From: Iris pallida
Taxonomy: Eukaryota; Streptophyta; Magnoliopsida; Asparagales; Iridaceae
Reading direction: 5' to 3'
DNA: 64,000 nucleotides
Assembly: GCA_029216955.1 (NCBI GenBank)
Contig: JANAVB010023996.1
Span: 13,424,212 to 13,488,211, forward strand
Position numbers and translations under genes: made by a program. The notes beneath the pieces were generated by a model. The model ran no database searches. It worked only from the letters and a program-made list of their open reading frames with translations, and was not told the DNA's origin. Positions 61,440 through 64,000 of this stretch are shown here, one piece after another; position 1 is the stretch's first letter; every line of letters begins with the position of its first letter.

Positions 61440-61806
61440 GGAATCGAATTTTAAGATAGTTATAAGAGGCAATTGCGGAAATGGAATCGTGAAGAATGAA
61501 ACCTGCAGCAAGATCTCCGATGGCCTGTGCATCCTCGACTGTCCTGGCGGAAGCTCGCCCCTGCTGGTTTCCCTGGTCTGTTGCTGATGCTGCATGAACC
61601 GCTGCTACTGAGAAAAATTGGGAATGACGGGAAAAGGTCTCTGGAGAGGCGGAGGTGCACCTCCAATGTAATAGAAATGCCAACCTGAGTCGGCACAACA
61701 GGAGCTACGGTCTCGAGGCCCTACTGAACAGGACGAGAGGTGGCCAGCCTCTCGATAGTATCCCCCGGACCGGAGCGATGAGATCGTGTCTCCATAACCA
61801 TCATGA
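61440..61806 (-). pseudogene. Element E gag N-terminal fragment, right unit
   Basis: METRSHRSGPGDTIERLATS from an ATG near 61794 on the minus strand, then a stop and frame changes; in another frame a PPPLQRPFPVIPNFSQ-like stretch. Colinear with 54045-54434. No gag core follows. Confidence 0.55.
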
Positions 61807-62016
61807 AGACAGATCAAAACGAGAAGCAATTACTGAGAAATGAAGCGAAAAATCAAAGGAGGACAGTTTATATTCAAGGGAAGATAATAAGCAGCAATTT
61901 AGACAAAAGGAATCTGATTAAGAGTTTTTTCTAGTGTGATTGAGTACCCTCAAAAATATCCTAATCCTGCTACAGGCTGTAGTGATACTGTAGTTCGAAT
62001 ACCACTACATAAACTC

Positions 62017-62035
62017 GACCTGCAAGGGCCACCAC
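62017..62035 (-). promoter_or_regulatory. Conserved post-LTR box, Element E right unit
   Basis: GTGGTGGCCCTTGCAGGTC on the minus strand, 8 bases from the LTR end at 62044. Confidence 0.6.
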
Positions 62036-62043
62036 TAAAAATA

Positions 62044-63639
62044 TGTCACGACCCGCACCCATTGTGAGGGTACGAGTATGTAACAATGCCCAGCCTACGC
62101 CATAATGTCGGCGGTAGAACGTGGTCCTAGGTCAATCATCTAATAATACATAAGGTACCTGTACAGTATATACACTCTGAATGGTGGTGACATAGCAATA
62201 CAGTCTCAATCACATCTAAGGTAGATTGCGATAAAAAGATAGATAGATATAAAACAAAATGAATCCACAGATATACAATCAGATAGAAGTCTAAGTGTCT
62301 AAGATAACATCTCCATAACATCAGATGAAACAAACTCCTAGTATATATACAATAATGTATCAATGAGAAAGACAAGGGAAGAGTCTAAGCTAGCAGTCTA
62401 AACCACTAGTGGTATATCCTCTACTGCAAGTGGGTCCAAGTCACAAGTGTTGTCTAAAGCTGTACCATAATGGGTAGACACCAGAGCCTCATCATTCTCT
62501 GTAACATTTTCAACAGGTCCAGTCAGGACAGAAGAGAGCACATTATATCTCAACAAAATCATAACAAGATAGAAAATATAATCATGCTAAAAAGTAAGAT
62601 ACATGAAACTGAAAGAATAGCATGATATAAAAGAGAGAGAGACTGTAAGTAAATATCTACAATAATAGAGGACTAATCAGTGACTAGTGATTCAGAGTAT
62701 AAGATAAACATGTGAACAGCTGGAGGGTGATTCATGACTATACTAAAGAGGTGATTCATGACTCTACTACTTTGGAATTATTCACATGTTTATTTCTACT
62801 CCCCCATCCCCAATCAATACACAAGGATCCAGTCAAGTTACGTTAAGATTCATGACTATACTACTGGCCCATAAAGGATGATTCAAGAGTGATTCATAAA
62901 GATTCGTGAAGGCTCTGTGATTCATGAAAGTACAGGAATCACAAGCTGATACATGAAGATTCATGATAATAGAAGCATGAGATACATGATGTAAGTGAAA
63001 CACACGAGACAAGAGTATCTGATGCTCCCGAGGGGGATAACATTTCATAAAGGGATCCATATAGTACCAATCCATATTACCAACGTGTCAGCATCAAGTA
63101 AAGTAATCTAAAGCAGGAAATATAATCCTAATCAAGATATAAAATGATCAGAGAATATACTCGCCTGGTATCCTGAATATCTGAAGAGAATATATTGTCT
63201 GAGGAGTGGTGTCTGTCTCCTATAGAATAGTACAAGTCACTACATGTCTAAAATAATAAAATAGACTGCTACAATGCATCTACATGATGTTTGGGGTCAA
63301 TCTAGGCTAAAGTCAACCTTGGGTCAACTCTAACAGTCAAACTAGGTCAACTCTAGTCTAGTTAGGTCAACCAAGCTCAAACTAGTCTAGGTTGGTCTAA
63401 CATAGGTTTAACAAGTCAATCTAGGTCTCTAACCAATAGCCTAGCAAGCACACACTATTCAAGTCACACAAGTCTATAATATACTAACTCAAGTGTATAT
63501 ATTACATATGCCATAGTCTATTCTACCTAGGCTATGGGCCATATACACATATGGGCCATACACCCATTTCTACCATATATCTATATACACATTAATTATG
63601 TATATCAATAAACAATATCTATTGCAACACCACATTAGG

Positions 63640-63687
<48 letters not shown>

Positions 63688-64000
63688 CATATAGGGAAGC
63701 TTTACAGGTACTAGATTACATATCCACATTTACATGTAGAGACATACATGTGTGTGTGTCATGTGGTACATGTGTCCTATGTGGGTTTGTGTGTGTGTGC
63801 AAATATGTGTGACAGGAACCGACAGAGTGTTGTTTAATGTGTGTACATAGGTGGGTGAGTGTGTAAGCTATAGTGTTTCCTGTTTTTAGTGTGTGTCAAT
63901 GTGTAGATTAGTGTGTATACATGAAGGTGTGCACATGAGTGTCCATGACAGAGTGATAGCAGTATGTGACTGAGTGTGTGTGTGGTGAATGAGAGTGTGA
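62044..64000 (-). repeat. Element E right LTR, cut by the window end
   Basis: Starts TGTCACGACCCGCAC on the plus strand, as at 54674, and is colinear with the middle LTR to the window end. The missing part should extend about 2.2 kb further. It contains TA repeats at 63641-63679 that are shorter in the middle LTR. Confidence 0.9.
63641..63679. repeat. (TA)n microsatellite in Element E right LTR
   Basis: Pure TA of about 39 bp, against a shorter interrupted TA stretch at about 56281-56300 in the middle LTR. Confidence 0.9.

Larger units (their letters stand above)
58865..62043 (-). mobile_element. Element E, right unit internal region
   Basis: 3179 bp between the middle and right LTRs. In element sense: conserved box (62035-62017), gag N-terminal fragment (61806-61440), about 2 kb without a recognisable domain, then the integrase C-terminus and chromodomain (59360-58950), gypsy motif and purine tract. 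Protease, RT, RNase H and the integrase core are gone. It is an internally deleted, non-autonomous derivative. Confidence 0.85.

Overview
The window is plant nuclear DNA. It has Ty3/gypsy chromoviruses of Tekay/Del type (gag-pol plus a C-terminal chromodomain), a Tat-lineage element primed by tRNA-Arg, an L1-type LINE, and a pseudogene with the plant mobile domain (PMD) found in plants. I see no host gene, rRNA, tRNA or organellar sequence. Essentially all 64 kb is nested transposable elements, so the source is probably a repeat-rich angiosperm genome. The species cannot be told from the sequence.

Layout by element (names are mine). Element 1 (+, 1-4626 and 13560-17731) is a Tekay chromovirus that starts before the window. 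Its gag-pol is one open frame broken by three stop codons, and its 3' LTR is 4.1 kb. Element A (+, 4627-13559, TSD tttga) sits just before element 1's polypurine tract. It is a non-autonomous LTR element with 3.9-kb LTRs and a non-coding 1.1-kb internal region. Next is a Tat-lineage element (-): gag and pre-protease remnants at about 17960-22115, primer site at 30673-30690 and 5' LTR to about 31545. It is split by Element B (-, 22116-30590), a second gag/pol-less element whose internal region is related to that of A.

A roughly 3-kb stretch (about 31546-34560) holds a decayed PMD gene with visible exons and introns, accompanied by palindromic GGACTGT repeats. Element D (+) follows: 5' LTR 34620-36351, initiator-Met primer site at 46265-46276 and a heavily mutated gag-pol to 50289. 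Element C (+, 36353-46257, TSD gacat) is inserted between D's 5' LTR and its primer site. C is a complete but mutated Tekay element whose 5' LTR lacks about 0.7 kb present in the 3' LTR.

At 50284-50289 D's integrase gene runs through a 6-bp microhomology into Element E (-). E is an internally deleted element in an internal-LTR-internal-LTR array (50290 to beyond 64000). A 5'-truncated LINE (-, 50545-53312, TSD aatat) lies in its left unit.

Function: gag builds the particle; protease, reverse transcriptase, RNase H and integrase copy and insert the DNA; the chromodomain is expected to guide integration to modified chromatin. A, B and E lack most or all of these proteins and could only move with enzymes from relatives such as 1 or C. 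No coding copy here looks intact. Insertion order from nesting: 1 before A; Tat before B; D before C; E before the LINE. The most unusual signal is a 19-nt box, GTGGTGGCCCATGCAGGTC with small variations, found 8-9 nt (7-8 nt to its first base) after the upstream LTR in five places (A, B, C and both E units), where a tRNA primer site would be expected.
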